From: Eubacterium sp. ER2
GTDB taxonomy: Bacteria; Bacillota; Clostridia; Lachnospirales; Lachnospiraceae
DNA: 64,000 nt
Direction of reading: 5' to 3'
Assembly (NCBI RefSeq): GCF_000765215.1
Contig: NZ_JPJE01000002.1
Coordinates: 1 to 64,000, forward strand
Shown: positions 8,164 to 15,621 of the stretch, one piece after another
How the letters are laid out: every line of letters starts with the position of its first letter
How positions within the stretch are numbered: position 1 is the first letter of the stretch
Position numbers and translations under genes: made by a program
Notes under the pieces: generated by a model
What the model was told of the DNA's origin: nothing
Database searches by the model: none
What the model saw: only the letters and a program-made list of their open reading frames with translations

Positions 8164-9155
8164 TTGTCTCCTTTCCCGTAATGGTCGGGCTTCAGATTGC
8201 CCTGCCCGTCAAACTCCAGCGCTGCCGGCCCTTCCAGCAGGCGGATCTGCGGGTTGTCCTTCAACTCCTCATACAGCGCCTCCGACACATAAAGCCGTGC
8301 GATCTGGTTCGTGTTCTCAATGCGGACCACCCTGGCCTTTTCCGCGTCCTCCAGTCCGGCTGTCTCCAGAGCCGCCCGGATGGCTTCCCTGTCATTTTCC
8401 AAAATGCAGGGGATCTTTCCCTGTGCCGGAGCCATAGAGGCCACCGCGTTCTTTGCCGTGGCGGCAAAATCGATTTTCTCCAGCACGGCCCTGGTGGAAA
8501 AGTCCGCCAGCCCGATCCCGATGGCATTGCCGTGGGACTCCTCTGTAAGGCCCAGCACCGCCAGCCTTTTTACCCTGGGGCTCTTTGGCTCCTTCTGACC
8601 GGTCACGTACACCCGCCCTATGACCTTTGTGTCCATGCCGGAGCCGGAAATATTTTTCCCCATCTCATCCACGATCAGCACATCGATCCTGTCTGAGGGA
8701 AGCTTCATGCGGCCGCTTTTCACCTCTTCCAAGAGTCTCTTCTCCGTCTCCAGAAAATTCTCCGGTCTTTCCATATAGATACCGTTCAGCTCATGGACTG
8801 CATTCTCTGTCAGGAGCACGCCGAAGAGCACCGGAGCCCCCGTCTCCTCCTCCGTCACGCCCAGAGAGGCCAAAATCTCCCGCTGCCCCCGGGCCGTGCC
8901 GTTTCCGTGGGAGCCCATAGCGCCGAAGATATACGGCTCTCCCCCTGACTTTCTCACCGCCTCCACAGTCATGCGGACGACCTGCTGTATCTTGTCAATG
9001 CCCCTGCTTCCCACAGCAATCCCCACTCTCTTCCCACGGATCTCCTCTGTGGAAAGCTGAAGACCCTTCAGTCTTTTTTTGAATTCTTCCTCCACATCCC
9101 CAAGTCTTACGCTGTTGTAGTCCTGATTGTGGATGAGTGCCATACGAGGGAACAT
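8160..9155 (-). CDS. LarA-domain (DUF2088-like) protein
   Basis: Cytoplasmic protein of 331 residues with resemblance to the N-terminal domain of nickel-dependent lactate racemase LarA. The segment VGIAVGSRGIDKIQQVV and the GAMGSHGNGTARGQREIL stretch correspond to the racemase's GSHR region. I do not see the full set of LarA histidines and the pincer-bearing lysine cannot be placed, so racemase activity is not claimed. The start at 9155 was chosen because GGGAGGTG sits just upstream; longer frames to 9212 would run into the promoter. It is the first gene of a unit with ogt and possibly scrR. The substrate is unknown. Confidence 0.6.
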   Translation of the reverse strand: MFPRMALIHNQDYNSVRLGDVEEEFKKRLKGLQLSTEEIRGKRVGIAVGSRGIDKIQQVVRMTVEAVRKSGGEPYIFGAMGSHGNGTARGQREILASLGVTEEETGAPVLFGVLLTENAVHELNGIYMERPENFLETEKRLLEEVKSGRMKLPSDRIDVLIVDEMGKNISGSGMDTKVIGRVYVTGQKEPKSPRVKRLAVLGLTEESHGNAIGIGLADFSTRAVLEKIDFAATAKNAVASMAPAQGKIPCILENDREAIRAALETAGLEDAEKARVVRIENTNQIARLYVSEALYEELKDNPQIRLLEGPAALEFDGQGNLKPDHYGKGDK

Positions 9156-9185
9156 GCAAACACCTCCCATTTTTTCTTTATCTGC

Positions 9186-9214
9186 ATTATAGCTTTTTTC
9201 TCTCCGGCGCACAA
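9186..9214 (-). promoter_or_regulatory. Promoter of the LarA-domain gene and ogt
   Basis: Minus-strand TTGTGC (9214-9209), 17 bases, perfect TATAAT (9191-9186), about 30 bases before the start codon. Confidence 0.7.
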
Positions 9215-9257
9215 GATAAAAGGGCGTGCGGGGAAAAGCTCCGCAGGCCCTTTTATC
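9215..9257 (-). terminator. Terminator after the amidohydrolase gene
   Basis: Long stem with arms GATAAAAGGGC and GCCCTTTTATC around a GC-rich inner helix and AAAA loop. It is nearly symmetrical and abuts the next promoter. Confidence 0.75.
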
Positions 9258-9298
9258 CTGTTTCCTTTTATGTATCCGATTTCATATGCCGCAAATAT

Positions 9299-10579
9299 CT
9301 ATGCGTCCTCGTCCATATCCTCGCATCTCTCTGTGGGATATACCACGCCCTCCTTCATGACAAAGGCGCAGTCGAGAAGCGCCTTGGGATCTGTCATCAG
9401 ATCCCGTTTCCATGCGGAGATGTCCGCCAGCTTGCCCTTTTCGATGGTGCCGATCCTATCGTCCAGCTGCAGGATCTCAGCGTTGATCCTGGTGGCTGCC
9501 TCCAGGGCCCGGAAGGGATCCATGCCGCTCTCCAGCCATGCCTTGTACTCGTAGCCGCTCTCATAGTTCTGGTGGGTAGCCACCTGGTCTGTGCCGTAGC
9601 CCAGCTTACACTTGCAGTTTTTGATGACCTCACGCCCGGCCTGAAGAGCGTCCTTGTAGTACTCCAGCTTGGCCCGGAACTCCGGCTGCTTGGTCTGGAT
9701 CTTCACCGGATCATAGTGGACAGCCTCCTCGTAGGGGCAGAAGGTAGGAACAATGTAGGCTCCTGCCTCCTCTACGATCTGGGCTGTCTCCTCGTCCAGA
9801 AGGGAGCAGTGCTCCAGTCCGTCGATGCCAAAGCCCACCAGCTTGCGGATATGGTCCGGGCTGTACACGTGGGCGGTGACTGTCTTACCCCACTCATGGG
9901 CGGTGCGGATGACTGCCTCCATCTCCTCGTCATTCATCTGCTGCTGCCGCGGATTGTCGTAGGGTGTAAAGAAGCCGCCTGTGGCCATGATCTTGATAAA
10001 GTCTGATCCTGCCTTGATCTCTTCGCGGACCGCGTTTGCGAAGAAGTCCTTTCCTGCCCCCAGAGAGCTGATCATATTCTGGACAGCAAAGGAGAACTCC
10101 GGCCTCCTGGCAAAGGTCTGGGAGAGATCCCCGTGGCTCCCTGCCGTGCAGATCAGCCTTGCGGCCGCCACGATCCTGGATCCGGAGAAATATCCCTGGT
10201 TAATCATATCTCTCACATCCAGCACGCCGAACCCGTTGGAGGTGATCCCGCCGGGATGACGAACCGTCGTAAACCCGCGGGAGAGAGCCTTCTGTGCCGT
10301 CCGAAGAATGCCAAGCGCCTTGTGCTCCTCGGAGGTGTAGTAGACCTCCTGGCGGATCGTATGCCAGTCAATATTGTCCATGTGCATGTGGGCATCGATC
10401 ATGCCCGGTGTGACTGTGGTGTCTGACAGGTCAATGACCTGGGCTGACTCGGGCTGCTGTACCTCCGGTCCCACCTCCACGATCCTGTCGTCCTCGATCA
10501 GGATTTTTTGATTTTCCTTCAGCTCCCGGTCTATGCCGTCATAGAGCTTTCCGCAGATAATGTACGTCAGTTTTCCCAT
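9299..10579 (-). CDS. Metal-dependent amidohydrolase
   Basis: Cytoplasmic TIM-barrel hydrolase of 426 residues in the amidohydrolase superfamily. Metal ligands are visible as H64-x-H66 (DAHMHM), a probable carbamylated lysine about K196 (FIKIMATGG), H237 (TAHVYS), H257 (GLEHCS) and about D331 (GYGTDQ). This pattern is shared with the Xaa-Pro/Xaa-Arg dipeptidase and imidazolonepropionase-like groups, so it may split an amide or cyclic amide. The GGAGGAG site precedes the ATG. It is the last gene of a transcript with two membrane proteins, with two bases between it and its neighbour, which suggests it acts on whatever they import. The substrate cannot be read from sequence. Confidence 0.78.
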   Translation of the reverse strand: MGKLTYIICGKLYDGIDRELKENQKILIEDDRIVEVGPEVQQPESAQVIDLSDTTVTPGMIDAHMHMDNIDWHTIRQEVYYTSEEHKALGILRTAQKALSRGFTTVRHPGGITSNGFGVLDVRDMINQGYFSGSRIVAAARLICTAGSHGDLSQTFARRPEFSFAVQNMISSLGAGKDFFANAVREEIKAGSDFIKIMATGGFFTPYDNPRQQQMNDEEMEAVIRTAHEWGKTVTAHVYSPDHIRKLVGFGIDGLEHCSLLDEETAQIVEEAGAYIVPTFCPYEEAVHYDPVKIQTKQPEFRAKLEYYKDALQAGREVIKNCKCKLGYGTDQVATHQNYESGYEYKAWLESGMDPFRALEAATRINAEILQLDDRIGTIEKGKLADISAWKRDLMTDPKALLDCAFVMKEGVVYPTERCEDMDEDA

Positions 10580-10581
10580 GA

Positions 10582-11259
10582 TTACTCCTCCTTTTCTTTT
10601 CCTTTCTTATAATCCACGATGTAGATCGCCGCAGAGACAGCGATAGCGATCAGCATATAGTAGGCCCCGCTGATAGGGGTGAAATAACAGCACACAAGGC
10701 AGACCGCCAGGGGAACAAGGTAAAATCCGAACTGCTTCTTCCCCTTCAGTATCGTCTGGGCCACCAGTCCTCCAAAGAGGGCAGGCACTACGTAGTCAAA
10801 GGCCGGCTGCAGCGTAGGCGAGTTGAGCACCGGCGAGAGAGGCGCCGCGACCACAACGCCGATGGCCACGATGGCCACTGTAGTGATAACCGACGCGCCG
10901 CAGGCAATGATAGCCATTGTGTGGCAGGCATCTGTGTTGGGCTTGATCCCCAGGGAATTGATGGTCCCTACCGTGGCGGGCATCCTCAGGTTCGTGACAT
11001 TGCCCGTGATATAGGACATGTACAGAGCTCCCGGTCCCATGACGGGCATGTACCCGATGGTCTCAGCCGGCCAGTAGGGGGCCATGAACAGGATCACCGC
11101 GATAAACCCGGGCCACAGCGCTCTGAAGTCCGGCCACAGGCCGTACACTGCGCTGGCCACTACCGGGAATGCGGTCATTCCCACAAAAAGTATCAGGCTG
11201 GACAGTATGCCAAATCTGTGTGTCCACTTGTTGAAATCTTCTCTAGACTGTAGCTTCAT
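10582..11259 (-). CDS. Small polytopic membrane protein, putative permease subunit
   Basis: Integral membrane protein of 225 residues with about six or seven hydrophobic segments (for example residues 17-36, 45-62, 115-140, 180-215) and a charged C-terminal tail KKGKEKEE. I do not recognise a named family. It lies between the DUF5058-like membrane protein and the amidohydrolase in one transcript, so it is probably one half of a two-component transporter. No ATP-binding partner is present nearby, so a secondary or channel-type mechanism would be expected. Confidence 0.6.
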   Translation of the reverse strand: MKLQSREDFNKWTHRFGILSSLILFVGMTAFPVVASAVYGLWPDFRALWPGFIAVILFMAPYWPAETIGYMPVMGPGALYMSYITGNVTNLRMPATVGTINSLGIKPNTDACHTMAIIACGASVITTVAIVAIGVVVAAPLSPVLNSPTLQPAFDYVVPALFGGLVAQTILKGKKQFGFYLVPLAVCLVCCYFTPISGAYYMLIAIAVSAAIYIVDYKKGKEKEE

Positions 11260-11271
11260 ACCGTTCCCTCC

Positions 11272-11976
11272 TTAAAAAATGATGCACGCTGCCGCCATTC
11301 CGATCAGCATGCTGATAGCCATGATATAATCAGAGAGCCATTTCAGCTTTGGAAATTTCTTATGTAGAATAACTAAAACCGCGCCCGCCGCAAAGCTGAT
11401 CAGGAAGACCACGCCCTGGGTGGACATCTGTCCGAAGCCGTATGCCACAGAGACATATGCCATTACACCGGCCAGGCAGCCGCTTCCGATAGCGAGCACA
11501 AGGCCCATATCAATCTTCTCCGCCTTATTGTAAAGGGAGGAGATGGGCTTGATCATGATGGTGGACCAGAGGATACAGGCGCTTCCTCCCACTGTCATGA
11601 CCCAGGCAGCCGCGATCCAGCCTACAGCCGAGTACCCGTTTACCGTCAGGGACTCGCCCACGCACTCCAGCGCGGTAGTAGCCGCGTAGGTCTCATAGTA
11701 CGCGGATCCGATCACTGAGAGCCGAAGCCAGGGCAGAGGAGCCCCGAGAAGAGGCATGAGGGACAGAAATACGACCAGTACCGGCAGAGTCGGCACAATG
11801 CTGATGGTCACTCCCGTGGTCAGGCCTTTTCTTATCTGCTGGTTGGAAAGGCCCAGCCCCCTCGCCCTCGTCCACGCCTTTTTCATGAAGATCAGGCACT
11901 GGACAATCACTGCGATCAATAAAACTCCTACCCAGATGTACATCCACGGTGCGTTGCATATATCACTATAACTCAT
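11272..11976 (-). CDS. DUF5058-like membrane protein
   Basis: Membrane protein of 234 residues with about six transmembrane segments; it resembles the DUF5058 family of Firmicutes. The start at 11976 (MSYSDICNAPWMY) follows GGAAGGAG; the frame is open upstream to 12051 but that extension overlaps the operator and promoter. It opens the operon whose other members are a second membrane protein and the amidohydrolase. Conserved-looking features are the ECVGES and ILWSTIMIKP segments. Transport of the amidohydrolase substrate is an inference from context only. Confidence 0.62.
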   Translation of the reverse strand: MSYSDICNAPWMYIWVGVLLIAVIVQCLIFMKKAWTRARGLGLSNQQIRKGLTTGVTISIVPTLPVLVVFLSLMPLLGAPLPWLRLSVIGSAYYETYAATTALECVGESLTVNGYSAVGWIAAAWVMTVGGSACILWSTIMIKPISSLYNKAEKIDMGLVLAIGSGCLAGVMAYVSVAYGFGQMSTQGVVFLISFAAGAVLVILHKKFPKLKWLSDYIMAISMLIGMAAACIIF

Positions 11977-11996
11977 AGTATCACTCCTTCCTTTAG

Positions 11997-12008
11997 AAAC
12001 CGTGGTCT
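11997..12008. promoter_or_regulatory. TetR-type operator, copy at the operon start
   Basis: AAACCGTGGTCT (reverse AGACCACGGTTT) lies just downstream of the predicted start point of the membrane protein operon. It matches the other copies at 12158 and 12841 in 11 of 12 positions each (consensus ARACCRCGGTTT). Confidence 0.65.
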
Positions 12009-12022
12009 GTTGATTTTCGTTA

Positions 12023-12051
12023 ATTGTATCACGATCTTCGCTTTCATACAA
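12023..12051 (-). promoter_or_regulatory. Promoter of the membrane protein-amidohydrolase operon
   Basis: Minus-strand TTGTAT (12051-12046), 17 bases, TACAAT (12028-12023). The operator at 11997-12008 follows the start point. Confidence 0.6.
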
Positions 12052-12157
12052 GTATGTTGTCCCTATAATATGGATTTTTGTGAAATATTTTCTATTTCAT
12101 TTGTGAATATTAGATAATTTTCAGATAATATTTTGTGTATATTTACCCTTGAAAAAA

Positions 12158-12169
12158 AGACCGCGGTTT
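12158..12169. promoter_or_regulatory. TetR-type operator, upstream copy
   Basis: AGACCGCGGTTT, 12 bp, about 110 bases upstream of the operon promoter and between that promoter and the regulator's terminator. It could allow looping or serve a second start site. Confidence 0.55.
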
Positions 12170-12179
12170 GCTAATAGAT

Positions 12180-12219
12180 AAAAAATCGCAGAAGAGAAGA
12201 TTGCCTCTACTCTTCTGCG
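12180..12219 (-). terminator. Terminator overlapping the tetR 3' end
   Basis: Stem CGCAGAAGAG with CTCTTCTGCG (12210-12219 and 12187-12196) followed on the minus strand by ATTTTTT. The stop codon of the regulator gene lies inside the hairpin. Confidence 0.85.
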
Positions 12220-12794
12220 TCCTTCCCGGATGGCTCCAGAAATTCCATATAAAGATTAAAGCTGTGGGCGCCGAAATATCCCAGAGAATACCCCCCGTCC
12301 TCCACACACCAGTCTGTGAGGAGTCCCCGCTCCACGAGGAGTATATGCTTGACCAGCTCGTCCGCAGTCAGGTCTGACCGTATCTCTCCCTTCTTCTGCC
12401 CCTCCGTGATCAGTCTTTTGACAAGTCTGATATAATATCTGTTCGGATCCAGAAAGTGGGTCTGCTTCTTTTCAGCCAGCTGAGACCTGTACAGGGACGC
12501 CAGAAGATCTACCTTTACATTCCCCTCGATAAAGTAGAACACATACTGGTTCAGCAGCTTGATCTGCATGATGTAGTTCAGGGATTTGTCCATGCTCTGA
12601 TAATACTTTTCATATTCCCGGTCAAAGAAATAGTACAGAGAGTTCAAAAGCTCGTCCTTGGCATGAAAATAGTAGTAAAATCCGCCCTTGGACGTCCCCG
12701 CCTTCTCGATGATCTCATTGACTGTGGTCGCTGTGTACCCCTTCTCCTGGAACAGCTCCCAGGCTGCCTCCATGATCTTTTTCTTCAGATCCAT
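12207..12794 (-). CDS. TetR-family regulator of the amidohydrolase module
   Basis: Cytoplasmic repressor of 195 residues. The N-terminal helix-turn-helix (residues about 7-55, with FQEKGYTATTVNEIIEKAG and GFYYYFHAKDELL) is typical of TetR/AcrR proteins; the C-terminal ligand domain is not assignable. A perfect palindrome AAACCGCGGTTT fills the spacer of its own promoter and two more copies flank the promoter of the downstream membrane protein-amidohydrolase genes, so it probably represses both. The inducer is likely the transported substrate, by inference. Confidence 0.82.
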   Translation of the reverse strand: MDLKKKIMEAAWELFQEKGYTATTVNEIIEKAGTSKGGFYYYFHAKDELLNSLYYFFDREYEKYYQSMDKSLNYIMQIKLLNQYVFYFIEGNVKVDLLASLYRSQLAEKKQTHFLDPNRYYIRLVKRLITEGQKKGEIRSDLTADELVKHILLVERGLLTDWCVEDGGYSLGYFGAHSFNLYMEFLEPSGKDAEE

Positions 12795-12828
12795 ATGTGC
12801 TGTACTCCTTTTCTCAGTCTATCTTTAG

Positions 12829-12857
12829 ATATTATCACAGAAACCGCGGTTTGTAAC
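12829..12857 (-). promoter_or_regulatory. Self-repressed promoter of tetR
   Basis: Minus-strand GTTACA (12857-12852), 17 bases, TAATAT (12834-12829). The palindrome AAACCGCGGTTT at 12841-12852 lies between the two boxes. Confidence 0.6.
12841..12852. promoter_or_regulatory. TetR-type operator, perfect palindrome
   Basis: AAACCGCGGTTT is a perfect 12-bp palindrome and the best of the three copies. Its position in the promoter spacer predicts autorepression. Confidence 0.7.
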
Positions 12858-12867
12858 CATAAAACGC

Positions 12868-12899
12868 AAAAAAAGACTGTGCTTTCACACACAGTCTTT
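12868..12899 (-). terminator. Terminator of the L25 gene
   Basis: Ten-bp stem AAAGACTGTG/CACAGTCTTT with an 8-base loop, followed on the minus strand by seven T. Confidence 0.9.
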
Positions 12900-12940
12900 T
12901 CCTTATTCTATCCTGTAGCCGGAGAATATCTGCCGCACTC

Positions 12941-13528
12941 CTATGCTTCCGCCTCGGCGTCCTCCTCGGCATCCTCCACCGGCTGGTTGTGAATCTCTGT
13001 GACAGCCACAACCGTTGTCTCCGGATTGGTGATCAGATCGATATCTTTATTCTTCGCGATATCCAGATCCTTAACCTGGATGGAGTCTCCCAGCTTCATA
13101 TCTCCTACATCTATCTCGACTTTCTCTACCAGCGCAGCGGGAACAGCCTTGAAGGCGATCTCATGGAGCATCTGGTTCACAAGCCCTGTGTTGACCTTCT
13201 CATGGTTCAGCAGGATCACCTCTGCGACAGAGTGTACCTTCTCACCGCTCACCAGAGCCTGAAAATCAATCTCGTAAATCTCTGTCTTGAGGGGGTTGAA
13301 ATCAATCTCTTTTACAAGGACGTCCATGGTCTGTCCGTCTACCTCCAGCATAATCTGGCTTCCCTTTCCGTGTGTCTTTACAAGACGCTCCGCATCGGCC
13401 TTCAAAATCTGGATCGGCATGGACTCCTTCATTTCCCTGCCAAATACATTGCCGGTAACAAATCCTTCTCTTCTTAATTTCTTTGCTTTTGTCTGCATGT
13501 TTCTCTTTTCAGCTTTTAAAGTATTCAT
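12941..13528 (-). CDS. rplY: 50S ribosomal protein L25/Ctc family
   Basis: Ribosomal protein of 195 residues that binds 5S rRNA. The N-terminal half (MNTLKAEKRNMQTKAKKLRR) is the L25 RNA-binding domain and the C-terminal half is the beta-rich TL5/Ctc extension, ending in an acidic tail (DAEEDAEAEA). This is the long, stress-associated Ctc form. A clear GGAGG precedes the ATG. It is monocistronic, with its own promoter upstream and a strong terminator downstream. Confidence 0.92.
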   Translation of the reverse strand: MNTLKAEKRNMQTKAKKLRREGFVTGNVFGREMKESMPIQILKADAERLVKTHGKGSQIMLEVDGQTMDVLVKEIDFNPLKTEIYEIDFQALVSGEKVHSVAEVILLNHEKVNTGLVNQMLHEIAFKAVPAALVEKVEIDVGDMKLGDSIQVKDLDIAKNKDIDLITNPETTVVAVTEIHNQPVEDAEEDAEAEA

Positions 13529-13620
13529 TTATCTTTTCCTCCAAAATCTGATGATGCTTAGCAGCCTTCAACTTTGCAAAACAAAGAGGTCAGTTAAGTA
13601 TGTTTTCTTGTTACACGTAT

Positions 13621-13648
13621 ATTATAACACCTATGATAGATAACACAA
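13621..13648 (-). promoter_or_regulatory. Promoter of the L25 gene
   Basis: Minus-strand TTGTGT (13648-13643), 16 bases, TATAAT (13626-13621). It leaves a leader of about 85 bases. Confidence 0.65.
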
Positions 13649-13666
13649 GAGTTTTTTTCAATTTTT

Positions 13667-14677
13667 TTACGGGCAGCATCTGCCGCAGGGTTCATATCCC
13701 TCATCAAGGAGCTGCTGCCTGTCCCCGGTATACTCCTCTTTATTCTTTTCCTTGATATCCTCCACGCTGGCGCAGCCCGGGTCGTGGAATTTGCGGGTAT
13801 TCCTGTTGAGGATGTAGGTTCGCTCCTGGCCGTCGTCCGCCCCCTGTGCCTGGCTGGCATCGGCCTGGCCGCTTTGCGCCTGGCTGCCGTCCTGCGCCTC
13901 CCGGCTGTCCCCCTGGGCGTAGTCGATCTCTATGCCGGGCTGCACATTGTAGACGTACACGTTAAAGGAGACGCCCTGGCCGTCGTCCTCCACGGACTCG
14001 GCCTCCATCCACACACCGGAGACTACCAGATTGTCCCCCTCGAACACAGGAGTCACCCGGTACAGGACATGGTTCCCTGTCTCCTCCACATAGTCGGCCA
14101 CTTCGTCCTCAAAGGGAAGCATGCCCTCTGTGTTCATATATCGGGTGCCTGTGATCAGATTTTTCTCATTGGCGTTCTCCGCGGTAAGCTGGTAGCCGAT
14201 GAGATGACACCGGTTGTAGAGGTAGCCTCCGTCCACCCCGTCATACTCCACGGACTGCCACCCGGTAGGCTTCACCTCGCTGATGCTCTCCCGCTCCCCG
14301 TCAGGCATGGTCTCCTGTCCCACACAGGCCTGGGCCTCCTGACATCTGCCCAGCTCGTCCAGGTCACTGTAGGACTCGTAGGGCTCCTCCGTCATCTCCT
14401 CCTCCGCAAAGTCCGGCTGGCCGTTCTCCACCTCCACGTAGGGGTCGCCGCTGTACTCCGGTATATCCCCGAGAGCGATCTCCTCCTCCGTGACAGAGAC
14501 CGTGCCGGCAGACGAGACGGGAGCGGTGGGGGTCCCGGGCAAGCCAGCTTCCGGTATGCTCTGGCAGGAAGAAAGGAGAAGAACCGCCAGCGCAAGAACA
14601 TATGCGCCGGCCGTTCTTCTCCTGTATTTCCATATTCCGCGGTTCTGTCCTTCTCTCCTATTCGAATGTTCTGTCAA
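13667..14677 (-). CDS. Lipoprotein DNA/RNA non-specific endonuclease with Ada-like metal-binding tail
   Basis: Probable surface nuclease of 336 residues. An N-terminal lipoprotein signal (hydrophobic LALAVLLLSSC, lipid cysteine about C38) is followed by an acidic spacer, a nuclease domain at about 135-250 with YNRCHLIGYQL (catalytic histidine about H158) and NEKNLITGTRYMN, then a Gln/Ala/Asp-rich linker and a C-terminal domain (285-336) with H298, C302, C331 and C334 resembling the Ada metal-binding fold. The frame begins with TTG and overlaps the upstream gene by 20 bases. An AGGAGAGAAGG stretch lies before an ATA codon 14 codons later, so the true start is uncertain. Role: DNA degradation or uptake outside the cell. 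Confidence 0.78.
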   Translation of the reverse strand: MTEHSNRREGQNRGIWKYRRRTAGAYVLALAVLLLSSCQSIPEAGLPGTPTAPVSSAGTVSVTEEEIALGDIPEYSGDPYVEVENGQPDFAEEEMTEEPYESYSDLDELGRCQEAQACVGQETMPDGERESISEVKPTGWQSVEYDGVDGGYLYNRCHLIGYQLTAENANEKNLITGTRYMNTEGMLPFEDEVADYVEETGNHVLYRVTPVFEGDNLVVSGVWMEAESVEDDGQGVSFNVYVYNVQPGIEIDYAQGDSREAQDGSQAQSGQADASQAQGADDGQERTYILNRNTRKFHDPGCASVEDIKEKNKEEYTGDRQQLLDEGYEPCGRCCP

Positions 14678-15449
14678 ACCGCCTGTTCAGCTCCTTTCCG
14701 GTCTGTATCGTCTCATCCAGGCTGTAGATCATATCCACAGCGATCTTTACCGCTCCGTCAAACCGTCGCAGCAGCTCCTGGCTGCTCCTTCTGCACCGCA
14801 GGTTATCCCTGTGCTGGTTCATCAGTCCCTTCATGTAGGGGTACTTCCCAGTCAGCTTCATCACTGTGTTGATGGTGTCGTGCTTCAGTCTTCCCGGCGC
14901 GGTGAAAATTCTCTTCACCAGTCGCATATCTCTGAGGGCCGTGAGGGCCGTCTCCTCTGTGATGTCATCGTAGAAGGGGCAGATGGCCTCCGCCGTGGTC
15001 TCGTCCGCCGGCACCAGATCTGCCAGAGGATAGGCAAAGGGATCCTTCCCGTCCATCCGCAGGAGCAGCTTCTCAAACTCCTCCTCGATCTCCAGGTGCT
15101 GTACGCCGCTCTTCTTTATATAGGCCTCCACAAAGGGATGGCACTCGCTGTCCAGGATAAAATGGCACACAAAGCCCAGAAGATAGGCATACTCCTTACT
15201 TGTTCGCCCTTTCTCCCTGACTACAGCCGCCCCGTGTCGGAAAAAGGGATAGGCAGATATCTCATGGAGATGATTTCCATATTTGGAGACCTTATTTGGA
15301 TGCCAGGGCCGGTAAAAGAAAAAGAGATCCGGTCCCTGCAGCCCGATCCGGAACTGCCGGCTGTGCTTTTTGATCGTCTGTTTTATCTCTCCGTCCAGTC
15401 TGGAATACACCTTTCTCCCAAACCGGTCATGTGCGTAAAATGCGGGCAT
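14658..15449 (-). CDS. Zinc-dependent phospholipase C-like protein
   Basis: Protein of 263 residues resembling the zinc-dependent phospholipase C family. Candidate metal ligands are in FYAHDRFGRKV near the N-terminus, GNHLHEIS, and GFVCHFILDSECHPF around the middle, the last being the family's typical HxxxD/H cluster. The start at 15449 (MPAFYAHD) follows TGGAGA; longer frames reach into the promoter. There is no signal peptide, so it is probably cytoplasmic and its substrate may not be a phospholipid. It overlaps the start of the nuclease gene, so the two are coupled. Confidence 0.75.
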   Translation of the reverse strand: MPAFYAHDRFGRKVYSRLDGEIKQTIKKHSRQFRIGLQGPDLFFFYRPWHPNKVSKYGNHLHEISAYPFFRHGAAVVREKGRTSKEYAYLLGFVCHFILDSECHPFVEAYIKKSGVQHLEIEEEFEKLLLRMDGKDPFAYPLADLVPADETTAEAICPFYDDITEETALTALRDMRLVKRIFTAPGRLKHDTINTVMKLTGKYPYMKGLMNQHRDNLRCRRSSQELLRRFDGAVKIAVDMIYSLDETIQTGKELNRRFDRTFE

Positions 15450-15528
15450 GATGATATCTCCAATCTTTTCTGATCTATTTTTGCGGCTCTGTGTTTGTCT
15501 GTTGTTCACTTTACCGCCGCATGACCTC

Positions 15529-15557
15529 ATTATAATCCGTTTTTTGACAGATAACAA
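15529..15557 (-). promoter_or_regulatory. Promoter of the phospholipase-like and nuclease genes
   Basis: Minus-strand TTGTTA (15557-15552), 17 bases, TATAAT (15534-15529). Confidence 0.7.
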
Positions 15558-15567
15558 GAGTATAAAA

Positions 15568-15598
15568 GCTCCAAAACCCGTATGAGGGATTTTGGAGC
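15568..15598. terminator. Terminator after xylB
   Basis: Arms GCTCCAAAACCC (15568-15579) and GGGATTTTGGAGC (15586-15598) form a 12-bp stem with one bulge, followed on the minus strand by TTTTATA. Confidence 0.85.
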
Positions 15599-15621
15599 CT
15601 GCTGTTTTTTCATCCTGTTTT

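Noticed and set aside
14364-14633. Minus-strand frame beginning with ATG behind AGGAGAGAAGG near the nuclease start
   Set aside because: It is one frame off the nuclease and its translation shows no domain, while the nuclease frame has a lipobox and catalytic motif.
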